A stretch of DNA of 18,095 nucleotides from UBA7887 sp964408735 (GTDB taxonomy: Bacteria; Pseudomonadota; Alphaproteobacteria; UBA7887), in NCBI GenBank assembly GCA_964408735.1, contig CAYPAX010000095.1, positions 1 to 18,095 on the forward strand, in the 5' to 3' direction. The notes under the pieces were generated by a model. The model was given only the letters and a program-made list of their open reading frames with translations. It was not told the origin of the DNA and did no database searches. This document shows positions 7,353 to 15,210 of this stretch, piece after piece. The stretch's first letter is position 1; each line of letters begins with the position of its first letter. The position numbers and the translations under genes are program-made.

Positions 7353-7529
7353 ATGGCGCTTGGCCGTGGCAACACCTTCGGTTGCACCATCCTTGACGCT
7401 TGCTCCCCTGCACTCCATGGTCGAGGCATGAGCGATGCGCGCGAATTATCCGCCGCCGAGCGACTCGACTGGCTGCGGCTGTATCGCAGCGAGAATGTCG
7501 GGCCGCGCACCTTTCTCGATCTGTTGCGG
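7353..7529 (+). repeat. Right copy of the dprA 5' direct repeat
   Basis: The gap-free partner of 5250-5426. It covers 75 bp of intergenic DNA and the first 34 codons of intact dprA. The pair flanks the TPR cyclase gene as a direct repeat of about 177 bp. Sequence to the left of 7353 shows no similarity to that left of 5250. Confidence 0.88.
7393..7421 (+). promoter_or_regulatory. Candidate dprA promoter, conserved in the duplicated fragment
   Basis: TTGACG (7393-7398) is followed after 17 bp by CATGGT (7416-7421). Both hexamers are unchanged in the left copy (5290-5295 and 5313-5318), although the 75 bp around them differ at 19 positions. Standard spacing would place transcription initiation at or next to the ATG at 7428, meaning a leaderless or nearly leaderless mRNA. 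CATGGT is a poor -10 match, so the -10 call is uncertain; the -35 box is better supported. Confidence 0.4.
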
Positions 7530-8540
7530 GCCACGGGCTCGGCGAGCGAGGCGCTCGAGCAGCTGCCCGAGCTGGCGCGGCGCGGGGGCCTCAGGCGGCG
7601 CATCTCGATCTGTCCGGCGGCGCAAGCGCGCGATGAGCTCGAAGGCCTGGAGGCGATGGGCGGGCGGCTGATCGCGCTCTGCGAGCCGGCCTATCCGACG
7701 CCACTTGCGGCCATCGCCGACCCGCCGCCGGTGCTCAGCGTGCTCGGCAACGGGCATCTGCTGCGCCGCGATATCGTGGCGATCGTCGGTGCGCGCAATG
7801 CCTCCGGGCTGGGCCGCCGCTTCGCCCGCGGCCTGGCGGCGGAGCTTGGCGAGGCCGAGCTGGTGATCTCCTCGGGGCTCGCGCGCGGAATCGATTCGGA
7901 GGCCCATGCGGGTGCGCTGCAAAGCGGCACCGTGGCCGTGGTCGCGGGCGGCATCGATATCGTCTATCCGGCTGAGAACCAGGATCTTTACGAAAACATC
8001 GTCGAGCTTGGCGCGGTAATCAGCGAGCAACCGCTCGGGCTCAAGCCGCTGGGGAGGCATTTCCCGCGCCGCAACCGCATCGTCTCAGGGTTAGCGCTTG
8101 GCGTCGTGGTGGTCGAGGCGGGCCTGCGCTCCGGCAGCCTGATCAGCGCCCGCCTGGCGCTCGAACAGGGCCGCGAGGTCTTTGCCGTGCCGGGCTCGCC
8201 GCTCGACCCGCGCTCGCGCGGCAGCAACAAGCTGATCCGCCAGGGCGCACTGTTGACGGAAAGCGCCGCCGACGTCATCGAAGCCCTTGCCGCGGCGCGC
8301 CGCAGCGACCTCGCCGAGCCGCCACGCCCGGTTGCCGGCAGGCTGGCCGCGAGCACGCCCGCCCCCACCGAAGCCCAGCGCGAGGCAGTGCTGTCATTGC
8401 TCGGCAGCAGTCCGCTGGGTGTTGACGAACTGGTGCGCCAATGTCACTTAACAGCCGCTGAAGTCATGATCCTGGTGCTTGAGCTGGAGTTGGCGGGACG
8501 CGTGCGCCGCGATAGCAGCGGTTCGGTTTCCCTGAAATAA
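7428..8540 (+). CDS. dprA: DNA-processing protein DprA (Smf)
   Basis: Cytoplasmic single-stranded-DNA-binding protein that protects incoming transforming DNA and loads RecA on it; also present in many bacteria not known to be competent. It has 370 residues, normal for the family. An N-terminal helical region (about 1-75) is followed by the Rossmann-like DprA domain (about 80-295) with VAIVGARNAS (around 117-126), SGLARGID (149-156), FPRRNRIVSGLA and VVVEAGLRSGSLISARLA, and a C-terminal winged-helix region (about 310-368). ATG 7428 is preferred to the in-frame ATG 7353: the duplicated fragment shows coding-type conservation only from 7428 onward. There is only one base between GAGG and the ATG, so ribosome binding is atypical. 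It is the first gene of dprA-topA-rnr; 57 bp separate it from topA. The usual alphaproteobacterial upstream neighbours (plsY, pyrC) are not in view. Confidence 0.96.
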   Translation: MSDARELSAAERLDWLRLYRSENVGPRTFLDLLRATGSASEALEQLPELARRGGLRRRISICPAAQARDELEGLEAMGGRLIALCEPAYPTPLAAIADPPPVLSVLGNGHLLRRDIVAIVGARNASGLGRRFARGLAAELGEAELVISSGLARGIDSEAHAGALQSGTVAVVAGGIDIVYPAENQDLYENIVELGAVISEQPLGLKPLGRHFPRRNRIVSGLALGVVVVEAGLRSGSLISARLALEQGREVFAVPGSPLDPRSRGSNKLIRQGALLTESAADVIEALAAARRSDLAEPPRPVAGRLAASTPAPTEAQREAVLSLLGSSPLGVDELVRQCHLTAAEVMILVLELELAGRVRRDSSGSVSLK

Positions 8541-8597
8541 CAATGACTTGCGAAACGAGCTGACGAACGTGAGCATATCCCATTGCAAGCCGGCGCC

Positions 8598-11159
8598 ATG
8601 AACGTCGTGGTCGTCGAGTCGCCGGCGAAAGCCCGCACCATCGAAAAATATCTCGGCTCGGACTACCGAGTCCTGGCCACCTATGGCCACGTCTGCGACC
8701 TGCCCTCGAAGGATGGCTCGGTGCGCCCGGACGAGGATTTCGCCATGGATTACGTGGCGGATCCGAAGTCGGCCAAGCGCCTCAAGGATATCACCGACGC
8801 GGCCAAGGAATCGGGCCGGCTGCTGCTCGCCACCGATCCGGATCGCGAGGGCGAGGCCATCGCCTGGCACGTGCTCAATCATCTGGAAAAGAAGCGCGCC
8901 TTGGCGGCCACGCAAACCCAGCGCGTGGTCTTCCACGAGATCACCCGCGCCGCAGTGCGCGATGCGGTGGCCAATCCGCGCGACATCGACATGGACCTGG
9001 TCAACGCCCAGCAGGCGCGGCGCGCGCTGGACTATCTGGTCGGCTTCACGCTGTCGCCGGTGCTCTGGCGCAAGGTGCCGGGCAGCCGCTCGGCCGGGCG
9101 CGTGCAGTCGGTGGCATTGCGGCTGGTGGTCGATCGCGAGATGGAGATCGAGGCTTTCAAGAGCCGCGAATACTGGACCGTGGATGCGACGCTCAGCACA
9201 CCCTCCGGTGCCAGCCTCAGCGCCCGCCTCGTGGCGCTCGACGGCAAGCGGCTGGACAAGTTCGCCCTGCCCGACGAGGCTGCGGCGACAAATGCGGTGG
9301 CCCGCGTCAAGGCCGGCGCCTATAGCGCGACCAAGGTCGAGCGCAAGCAGGTGCGCCGCAATCCGGCACCGCCGTTCACCACCTCGACCCTGCAACAGGA
9401 GGCGGCGCGCAAGCTCGGCTTCGGCGCCCAGCACACCATGCGCGTGGCGCAGCGGCTCTACGAAAGCGGCCTCATCACCTATATGCGCACCGATGCCGTG
9501 ACGCTGTCGAACGAGGCCCTGGAGGCGACCCGCCTGGTCATCGCCGGGCGCTACGGCAAGGAGTACCTGCCGGAGCAGCCACGGCGCTACAAGGTGCGCT
9601 CGAAGAATGCCCAGGAAGCCCATGAGGCGATCCGCCCGACCGACCCGGCACAGCTGGCCGCGGACCTGAGCCTGGCGAGCGACGAGGCCCGGCTTTACGA
9701 GCTGATCTGGAAGCGCACCGTGGCCTGCCAGATGGCGCCTGCGGTGTTCGACCAGGTGCGCCTCGACATCACCGCGTCGGACGGAACGGTGGGCCTGCGC
9801 GCGACCGGCTCCGTGGTCGCCTTCGACGGCTATCTGCGGCTCTATTCCGAAGGCCGCGACGATCCGGCCGAGGACGACGACGAGGGCCGCCGCCTGCCCA
9901 ATGTGGACAAGGGCGATGCGCTCGGCCTGAGCGATGCCAAGCCCGACCAGCATTTCACCGAGCCGCCACCGCGCTATACCGAGGCCTCGCTGGTCAAGCG
10001 CATGGAGGAGCTCGGCATCGGCCGGCCCTCGACCTATGCCAGCATCATCTCTGTGCTGCAGGATCGCGACTACGTGACCCTCGAGAAGAAGCGCTTCCAG
10101 CCCGAGGACCGCGGCCGGCTCGTCACCGCCTTCCTGGAAAGCTTCTTCCAGCAGTATGTCGAATACGACTTCACGGCGCGCCTCGAGGACCAGCTCGACC
10201 AGATCTCCAACGGCGAGCTCGACTGGAAAGGCGTGTTGAACGAGTTCTGGACCGCCTTCTCCATGGCCGTGGAAGAGATCAGCGATCTGCGGGTGCGCGA
10301 GATCCTCGACAGGCTCAACGAGATGCTCGGGCCGCATATCTTCCCGGAGAACGGCGACGGCAGCGACCCGCGCGTCTGCCCGCGCTGCAACGAGGGCCAG
10401 CTCAGCCTCAAACTCGGCAAGTTCGGCGCCTTCATAGGCTGCTCGGCCTATCCGGAATGCCGCTTCACGCGCCCGCTGGTCAGCGCCAATGGCGAGAACG
10501 GCAACGACGATGCGCTGGCCGAAGGCCCCAAGGTGCTCGGCAACGATAAGGACGGCACCGAAATCACCTTGCGCAAGGGGCCCTACGGCCTCTACGTCCA
10601 GCGCGGCGAGGCGGCGGACGGCGAGAAGCCAAAGCGCTCGTCCCTGCCCAAGGGCACCGGCCCGGACGATGTCGACCTCGACGTGGCGCTCGGCCTGCTG
10701 GCCCTGCCCCGCGAAATCGGCGCCCACCCGGAAAGCGGCGAGATGATCAGCGCCGGCATCGGCCGCTACGGGCCCTACGTCAAGCACGGCAAGACCTTCA
10801 AGTCGCTCAAGGGCGACGACGACGTGCTGACGGTCGGCATCAACCGCGCCGTGGCGCTGCTCGCCGAGCCCGCGCGCGGGCGCGGCGGCGCGACGCCCCT
10901 GAAGGTGCTCGGCAAGCACCCGGACGACGACGGCGATGTCGCGCTCTTCAGCGGCCGCTACGGCCCCTACGTCAAGCACGGCAAGATCAACGCCACCCTG
11001 CCCAAGGGCGAGGACCCGGAAAGCGTGACACTGGAGACGGCGCTTCCCCTGCTCGCCGAGAAGGCGGCCAAGAAGGGCAAGAGCAAGCGGGCGCCGGCCA
11101 AGCGCAAGACCAAGGCGAAGGCCAAGCCCAAGGCCAAGCGCGGCGGTAGTGCCAAGTAG
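8598..11159 (+). CDS. topA: DNA topoisomerase I (type IA)
   Basis: Relaxes negatively supercoiled DNA through a transient 5'-phosphotyrosine bond. The protein has 853 residues. The TOPRIM domain starts at once, with Glu7 (VVVESPAKA) and the Asp80/Asp82/Glu84 metal triad (TDPDREGEA). The active-site tyrosine is Tyr295 (GLITYMRTDAV). RPSTYASII and the rest of the toroid follow. There is one C4 zinc motif (C594, C597, C615, C621), then three GxYGxYV repeats (about 661, 722 and 786) typical of alphaproteobacterial and actinobacterial enzymes, and a Lys/Ala/Pro-rich basic tail (about 822-853) likely to bind DNA. ATG 8598 gives the canonical N-terminus; no good ribosome binding site precedes it, so coupling to dprA translation is possible. 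The 3' end overlaps the rnr start by 11 bp. Confidence 0.98.
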   Translation: MNVVVVESPAKARTIEKYLGSDYRVLATYGHVCDLPSKDGSVRPDEDFAMDYVADPKSAKRLKDITDAAKESGRLLLATDPDREGEAIAWHVLNHLEKKRALAATQTQRVVFHEITRAAVRDAVANPRDIDMDLVNAQQARRALDYLVGFTLSPVLWRKVPGSRSAGRVQSVALRLVVDREMEIEAFKSREYWTVDATLSTPSGASLSARLVALDGKRLDKFALPDEAAATNAVARVKAGAYSATKVERKQVRRNPAPPFTTSTLQQEAARKLGFGAQHTMRVAQRLYESGLITYMRTDAVTLSNEALEATRLVIAGRYGKEYLPEQPRRYKVRSKNAQEAHEAIRPTDPAQLAADLSLASDEARLYELIWKRTVACQMAPAVFDQVRLDITASDGTVGLRATGSVVAFDGYLRLYSEGRDDPAEDDDEGRRLPNVDKGDALGLSDAKPDQHFTEPPPRYTEASLVKRMEELGIGRPSTYASIISVLQDRDYVTLEKKRFQPEDRGRLVTAFLESFFQQYVEYDFTARLEDQLDQISNGELDWKGVLNEFWTAFSMAVEEISDLRVREILDRLNEMLGPHIFPENGDGSDPRVCPRCNEGQLSLKLGKFGAFIGCSAYPECRFTRPLVSANGENGNDDALAEGPKVLGNDKDGTEITLRKGPYGLYVQRGEAADGEKPKRSSLPKGTGPDDVDLDVALGLLALPREIGAHPESGEMISAGIGRYGPYVKHGKTFKSLKGDDDVLTVGINRAVALLAEPARGRGGATPLKVLGKHPDDDGDVALFSGRYGPYVKHGKINATLPKGEDPESVTLETALPLLAEKAAKKGKSKRAPAKRKTKAKAKPKAKRGGSAK

Positions 11160-13317
11160 CGGCAAGGGCGGTCTTCCCACCCGGGCGCAGATTCTCGAAT
11201 TCATCGAGGGCGCCGACGGCAAGGTCGGCAAGCGCGAGATCGCGCGCGCCTTCGGTGTGACCGGCGCCGACCGAGTGGCGCTGAAATCGCTCTTGCGCGA
11301 AATGGCCGACGACGGCCTCATCGCCGGCAACCGCCGCCGCCTCGGCAAGCCCGGCGAGCTGCCTTCCGTGGTGGTGGCCGAGGTCTTCGCCATCGACGAC
11401 GACGGCATGCCCACAGCCCGCCCGGCGACCTGGGAGGAAGACGCCCCGCCGCCCCGCATCACCATATCCGAGACACGCAACCGCCAGGCCGCACCGGGTA
11501 TCGGCGACCGGGTGCTGGTCAAGGTGAGACGCCGCGGCAAGGATCGCTATGACGGCCAGGTCATCCGCGTGCTCGAAGCGCGGCCCAAGCGCGTGGTCGG
11601 TGTCTATGCCCGGATTCCCGGCGGCATCGGCGGGCGCGTGCGCCCCAGCGACCGGCGCCAGAAGAGCGAGGTCTTCATTGCCGACGGCGACGCGCTGGAT
11701 GCTGCGGTCGGCGACCTGGTGGTGGTCGAGACCACGGGCGCGAAACGCATGGGCTTAGCCCAAGGCCGCGTGGTGGAGGCGCTGGGGCCGCTCGGCGAAC
11801 CACAAGGCATCTCGACGCTGGTCATCGCCAATCACGACATTCCCAACGAATTTCCCGCCGCCGCCGCGGCCCAGGCTGAAGCGGCGAAGCCAGTAAAGCT
11901 CGGCGAGCGTGAGGACCTGCGCGACTTGCCGCTCGTGACCATCGACGACGACGACGCCCGCGACTATGACGACGCGGTCTTCGCCGAGCCGGCCGACGAC
12001 GGCGGCTGGCGCGTGATCGTCGCCATCGCTGACGTCGCCCACTACGTCCGTCCCGGCGATGCCCTCGACCGCGAGGCGCGCCAGCGCGGCAATTCGGTCT
12101 ATCTGCCCGATCTCGTGGTGCCCATGCTGCCGCACGCCTTGTCGAGCGACCTCTGCTCCCTGCTGCCCGAGGCCGAGCGCGCCTGCCTCGCCTGCCACAT
12201 GACCCTGGATGCAGACGGAAACCTGCGCGAGCACCGCTTTGTGCGCGGCCTCATGCGCTCGGCGGCGCGGCTGACCTATCGCGGCCTGCAGGCGGATGCG
12301 GATGCGGGAGGCCTCGACGACGCCGGCAAGGCCCTATACGGCGCCTTCGCCAGCCTGCTGGCCGCCCGCAAACAGCGCGGCAGCCTCGACTTCGACATGC
12401 CCGAGCGCCGGGTCTACTTCGACGACGACGGCCACGTGACGGCCATCAAGGAGCGTCCGCGCTACGACAGCCACCGCCTGGTGGAAGAGTTCATGATCGC
12501 CGCCAACGTCGCCGCCGCGACGACGCTGATCGAACGGCGCACACCGTGCATGTTCCGCATTCACGACCAGCCGCCGCACGACAAGCTGGAAGCCTTGCGC
12601 GAGTTCCTCGACGGCATCGGCTACAAGCTGCCGCGCGGCCGCCGCCTGGCGCCGAAACAGTTTACCGGCCTGCTCGACCAGGCCGCCGGCAAGCCCGAGG
12701 CCGCGACCGTGGCGATGGCCGTGCTGCGCAGTCAATCCCAGGCTGAATATTCGCCTGACAATATCGGCCATTTCGGCCTGCACCTGGAGCGCTACGCCCA
12801 CTTCACCTCGCCCATCCGCCGCTATGCCGACCTGCTGGTACACCGCGGCCTGATCTCGGCACTGGGCCTCGGCGCCGGCGGCCTGCCCAAGAGAGCAGGT
12901 GCGGAGATGGCGGAGATCGGCGAGGCCATATCCGGCACCGAGCGCCGCGCCACCGTGGCCGAGCGCGACGCCACCGACCGCTTCGCCACCCGCTTCCTCG
13001 CCGAGCGCGTCGGCGCCGCCTTCGCGGCCAGAGTCTCCGGCGTCACCCGCTTCGGTTTGTTCGTCGAGCTGGCGGATACCGGCGCCCAAGGCCTCATCCC
13101 GATCCGCGACTTCCCCGATTACATGGACCACGACGAGGCCCACCAACGCCTCGTCGGCAGCCGCAGCGGCAGGGCGATAGGGCTGGGAGAGACGCTGGAG
13201 GTGACGCTCGCGGAGGCGGATGCGGTGACGGGAAGCTTGAGGTTCTCGCTGGGTGACGAGGGCGAGGAGAGGCCGCGGCGGGAGCGACCGGGCGGAAGAC
13301 GGCGGAAGCGGCGGTAA
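11149..13317 (+). CDS. rnr: Ribonuclease R (RNB-family 3'-5' exoribonuclease)
   Basis: Processive, hydrolytic 3'-5' exoribonuclease that degrades structured RNA, in mRNA and rRNA quality control. It has 722 residues. An N-terminal winged-helix region (about 8-65, PTRAQILEFIEG) is followed by cold-shock-type domains (about 75-245) and the RNB catalytic domain (about 250-590). The metal-binding aspartates are Asp266, Asp272, Asp274 and Asp275 (TIDDDDARDYDDAV), in the same spacing as in the E. coli enzyme. A C-terminal S1 domain (about 622-705, VSGVTRFGLFVEL) precedes an Arg-rich tail. The GTG start at 11149 lies inside the last codons of topA, implying translational coupling. The GTG is chosen because the winged-helix region begins shortly after it; there is no later suitable start before that domain. 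Confidence 0.97.
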   Translation: MPSSGKGGLPTRAQILEFIEGADGKVGKREIARAFGVTGADRVALKSLLREMADDGLIAGNRRRLGKPGELPSVVVAEVFAIDDDGMPTARPATWEEDAPPPRITISETRNRQAAPGIGDRVLVKVRRRGKDRYDGQVIRVLEARPKRVVGVYARIPGGIGGRVRPSDRRQKSEVFIADGDALDAAVGDLVVVETTGAKRMGLAQGRVVEALGPLGEPQGISTLVIANHDIPNEFPAAAAAQAEAAKPVKLGEREDLRDLPLVTIDDDDARDYDDAVFAEPADDGGWRVIVAIADVAHYVRPGDALDREARQRGNSVYLPDLVVPMLPHALSSDLCSLLPEAERACLACHMTLDADGNLREHRFVRGLMRSAARLTYRGLQADADAGGLDDAGKALYGAFASLLAARKQRGSLDFDMPERRVYFDDDGHVTAIKERPRYDSHRLVEEFMIAANVAAATTLIERRTPCMFRIHDQPPHDKLEALREFLDGIGYKLPRGRRLAPKQFTGLLDQAAGKPEAATVAMAVLRSQSQAEYSPDNIGHFGLHLERYAHFTSPIRRYADLLVHRGLISALGLGAGGLPKRAGAEMAEIGEAISGTERRATVAERDATDRFATRFLAERVGAAFAARVSGVTRFGLFVELADTGAQGLIPIRDFPDYMDHDEAHQRLVGSRSGRAIGLGETLEVTLAEADAVTGSLRFSLGDEGEERPRRERPGGRRRKRR

Positions 13318-13351
13318 TAAGCAAACTGTCGACGTAATTCCTGCCCCTCCA

Positions 13352-13438
13352 CGGATCGGCGCCTAAGCGTGAGGTATCAAAATGAGGTCACGCGGAGGCG
13401 CGGAGACGCGGAGGGGCCGCGACCGTCGCGCCGATCCG
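13352..13438. repeat. 11-bp inverted repeat enclosing a triple 8-bp-period repeat
   Basis: CGGATCGGCGC at 13352-13362 is exactly reverse-complementary to 13428-13438. Between the arms, CGCGGAG occurs three times at exactly 8-bp steps (13391, 13399, 13407). I recall similar GCGGAG/CGCAGAG runs as short dispersed repeats in many bacterial genomes. No coding potential is seen here. Function is unknown; it may be a degenerate non-autonomous element. Confidence 0.5.
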
Positions 13439-13456
13439 ATACTTATCGCGTCAATT

Positions 13457-13522
13457 GGGGTCAAGTCTTTCATTTTAGCATATTAGAATGACCTAATATG
13501 CTAAAATGAAAGACTTGACCCC
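13457..13522. repeat. Perfect 29-bp inverted repeat, REP/RAYT-like palindromic element
   Basis: The arms at 13457-13485 and 13494-13522 are perfect reverse complements, with an 8-base loop (gaatgacc). The outer ends are GGGGTCAAGTC and its complement, and the inner part is AT-rich, unlike the surroundings. From memory, palindromes with GGGGTCA-GTCTT--ATTTTA ends are dispersed in many proteobacteria and are associated with IS200-like REP-associated tyrosine transposases. No transposase gene is in the window, so this would be a non-autonomous copy. It lies between rnr and the DUF983 gene, and the RNA hairpin could stabilise or end the rnr transcript, but there is no U-tract typical of an intrinsic terminator. 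Confidence 0.8.
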
Positions 13523-13663
13523 GTTGCCTGCGACCCTGGCTGGGCCTTGGGCGGTTTTCGGGATTGCTGGCCTCACGTGCCGAATGCGCCTCGCCCACTA
13601 TCCCAGCCCCTGCCGCTGTGCTACAGCATCGCGCGATCGGGGCGGGAGCGAGGATGTTGGGAT

Positions 13664-14074
13664 ATGCCTGAGCCGTTGACATTCGGCGATGACGCGCTGG
13701 CGCAGCGTCCACGCTTGCGGGCCATTCTGCGGGGTTTGCGCAAGCGCTGTCCGCGCTGCGGGCTGGGGGCGGTGTATGGGCGCTATCTCAAGGTCTCGCC
13801 GACTTGCGGGTCTTGCGCGCTGGCGCTTGACGGGCATCAGGCGGACGATGCGCCGCCCTATTTCACCATCATGATCGTCGGCCATATCGTCATTGCCGGC
13901 ATGCTCGGCCTGGAGACCATGGCGCATCCGCCGGCCTGGGCCCATTTCGCGCTGTGGATCCCGCTCACCCTCGGCCTTTCCCTGTTCCTGCTGCCGCCGG
14001 TCAAGGGGGCGCTGATCGGCCTGCAATGGGCCTTCCGCATGCACGGCTTCGAGGACGGCAAAGCCGACACATAA
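13664..14074 (+). CDS. DUF983 family membrane protein
   Basis: Small inner-membrane protein (136 residues) of unknown function. A zinc-ribbon-like set of four cysteines (C29, C32, C48, C51, in KRCPRCGLG and TCGSC) precedes the DUF983 signature DDAPPYFTIMIVGHIVIAG, which begins the first membrane helix; a second helix spans about 92-110, followed by VKGALIGLQWAFRMHGFE. All of these match the family. ATG 13664 is preceded by GAGGA at about nine bases. In alphaproteobacteria this gene commonly follows rnr; here a 346-bp gap with repeat elements separates them, so it may have its own promoter, though none stands out. The MFS gene starts 11 bp downstream, implying cotranscription. Confidence 0.9.
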   Translation: MPEPLTFGDDALAQRPRLRAILRGLRKRCPRCGLGAVYGRYLKVSPTCGSCALALDGHQADDAPPYFTIMIVGHIVIAGMLGLETMAHPPAWAHFALWIPLTLGLSLFLLPPVKGALIGLQWAFRMHGFEDGKADT

Positions 14075-14085
14075 CGGGGCCTGCT

Positions 14086-15210
14086 ATGCGCGGTCTGGTC
14101 GCAGCCATCGCCACGGCGGGCGTCTTTGGCGTCACCATCGGCCTGACCATGCCGCTGCTGGCGCTGGTGCTGGAAGGGCGCGGTTACGGCGAGACCCTGA
14201 TCGGCATCAACTCGGCGGCGACATTCGTCGGCATATTGCTGTTGAGCCCGCTGGCCTCGGGGCTGATCCGGCGTGTCGGCCTGGCACAGGCGATGCTGGC
14301 CGGGCTGCTGGTCTGTGCAGCGTGTCTGCTGCTGCTGTCGCAGCTCGACAGCTATGGCGGCTGGCTTGTGGTGCGCTTCGTCTTCGGCGGCGCCGAGGGC
14401 GTGCTGTTCGTGGCCGCCGAGACCTGGATCAACGCCGCCGTCGCCGACCGCCTGCGCAGCCGCATGACGGCGCTGTACGGCACCGCCCTGGCGCTCGGCT
14501 TCGCCGGCGGGCCGCTGCTGATCGCCACCACCGGCATCGACGGCGCGCTGCCCTTCGTCTGCGGCGCGGCACTGACCCTGGCCGGGCTGGTGCCGCTCGC
14601 CATCGGCTGGGGCGATGCCCCGGCCCTGTCCGGCGCGCCGTCGCGCGGCATCGTCGCGCTGATGCGCCTGGTGCCCGTGCCGATGGCCGCCGCGGCGCTG
14701 TTCGGCCTGCTCGACGGCGGGCTGCTGTCGCTGCTTGCGGTCTTCGGGCTCGCCATCGGCCTCGATACGGTCGCCGCGGCGCAGCTGATCACGGCGCTGG
14801 TGCTCGGCGCCATCACCATGCAGTACCCCATCGCCTGGCTGGCGGACCGCAGCGACCGCCGGCTCGTGCTCGCCGTTTGCGGTGTCGTCGGTGCCGCGGC
14901 GCTGGCGGCGGTGGCGCTGCTCGAGGCGCGCGCGTGGCTGCTCGACGGCCTGTTGTTCGTCATCGGCGGCATGATCGGCTGCTACTGGATCCTCGGCATG
15001 ACCCTGGTCGGCGAGCGCTTCGAGGATGCCGACCTTGCCGGCGCCACGGTCGGCTTGACGATCGCCTATGGAATCGGCAGCGTCGCGGGGCCGGCCTTCG
15101 GCGGCCTCGCCATGGAGATGTGGGGGACCAACGGGCTGATGCTGGCCCTGGCGCTGGTGACCGGCGCCTTCGCGGTCTTCGCCATCGCCAGGCGACGGGG
15201 GACGGAATGA
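14086..15210 (+). CDS. MFS transporter, YcaD-like
   Basis: Predicted inner-membrane secondary transporter of 374 residues with about 11-12 hydrophobic helices; substrate unknown. It begins directly with a membrane segment (MRGLVAAIATAGVFGVTIGL). The mid-protein AAETWINAAVADRLRSRM-TALYG stretch, with the conserved ETWIN, is typical of the small YcaD/YfkF-like MFS group, and the length agrees with that group. A second-half loop motif, WLADRSDRRLV, corresponds to the conserved MFS loop (GxLaDRxGRR-type). The stop overlaps the next start as ATGA (15207-15210), so the two genes are translationally coupled. Coupling to a spermidine-synthase-like protein hints at a polyamine-like substrate, but that is only inference. 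Confidence 0.87.
   Translation: MRGLVAAIATAGVFGVTIGLTMPLLALVLEGRGYGETLIGINSAATFVGILLLSPLASGLIRRVGLAQAMLAGLLVCAACLLLLSQLDSYGGWLVVRFVFGGAEGVLFVAAETWINAAVADRLRSRMTALYGTALALGFAGGPLLIATTGIDGALPFVCGAALTLAGLVPLAIGWGDAPALSGAPSRGIVALMRLVPVPMAAAALFGLLDGGLLSLLAVFGLAIGLDTVAAAQLITALVLGAITMQYPIAWLADRSDRRLVLAVCGVVGAAALAAVALLEARAWLLDGLLFVIGGMIGCYWILGMTLVGERFEDADLAGATVGLTIAYGIGSVAGPAFGGLAMEMWGTNGLMLALALVTGAFAVFAIARRRGTE

Noticed and set aside
7322..7423. CCATGG-centred palindromes and a 9-bp inverted repeat (CGACCATGG / CCATGGTCG) in the cyclase-dprA intergenic region
   Set aside because: Short, and only the right element is conserved in the duplicated fragment; not enough to call an operator.
8448..11540. 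A 1030-codon open frame on the minus strand opposite topA
   Set aside because: The plus strand encodes an unmistakable topoisomerase I. The antisense frame is low-complexity (Arg/Ala/Leu/Gly-rich), as expected from codon bias in GC-rich DNA, and has no recognisable domain.
13072..13085. 14-base identity (TGGCGGATACCGGC) between rnr and the region after the 45-codon ORF (about 5141-5154)
   Set aside because: No similarity extends beyond it; likely chance in GC-rich sequence.
14322..15206. Upstream 295-codon extension of the spermidine-synthase-like frame
   Set aside because: It overlaps the MFS gene in another frame and is Arg/Ala-rich nonsense. The ATG at 15207 with a good ribosome binding site is the real start.
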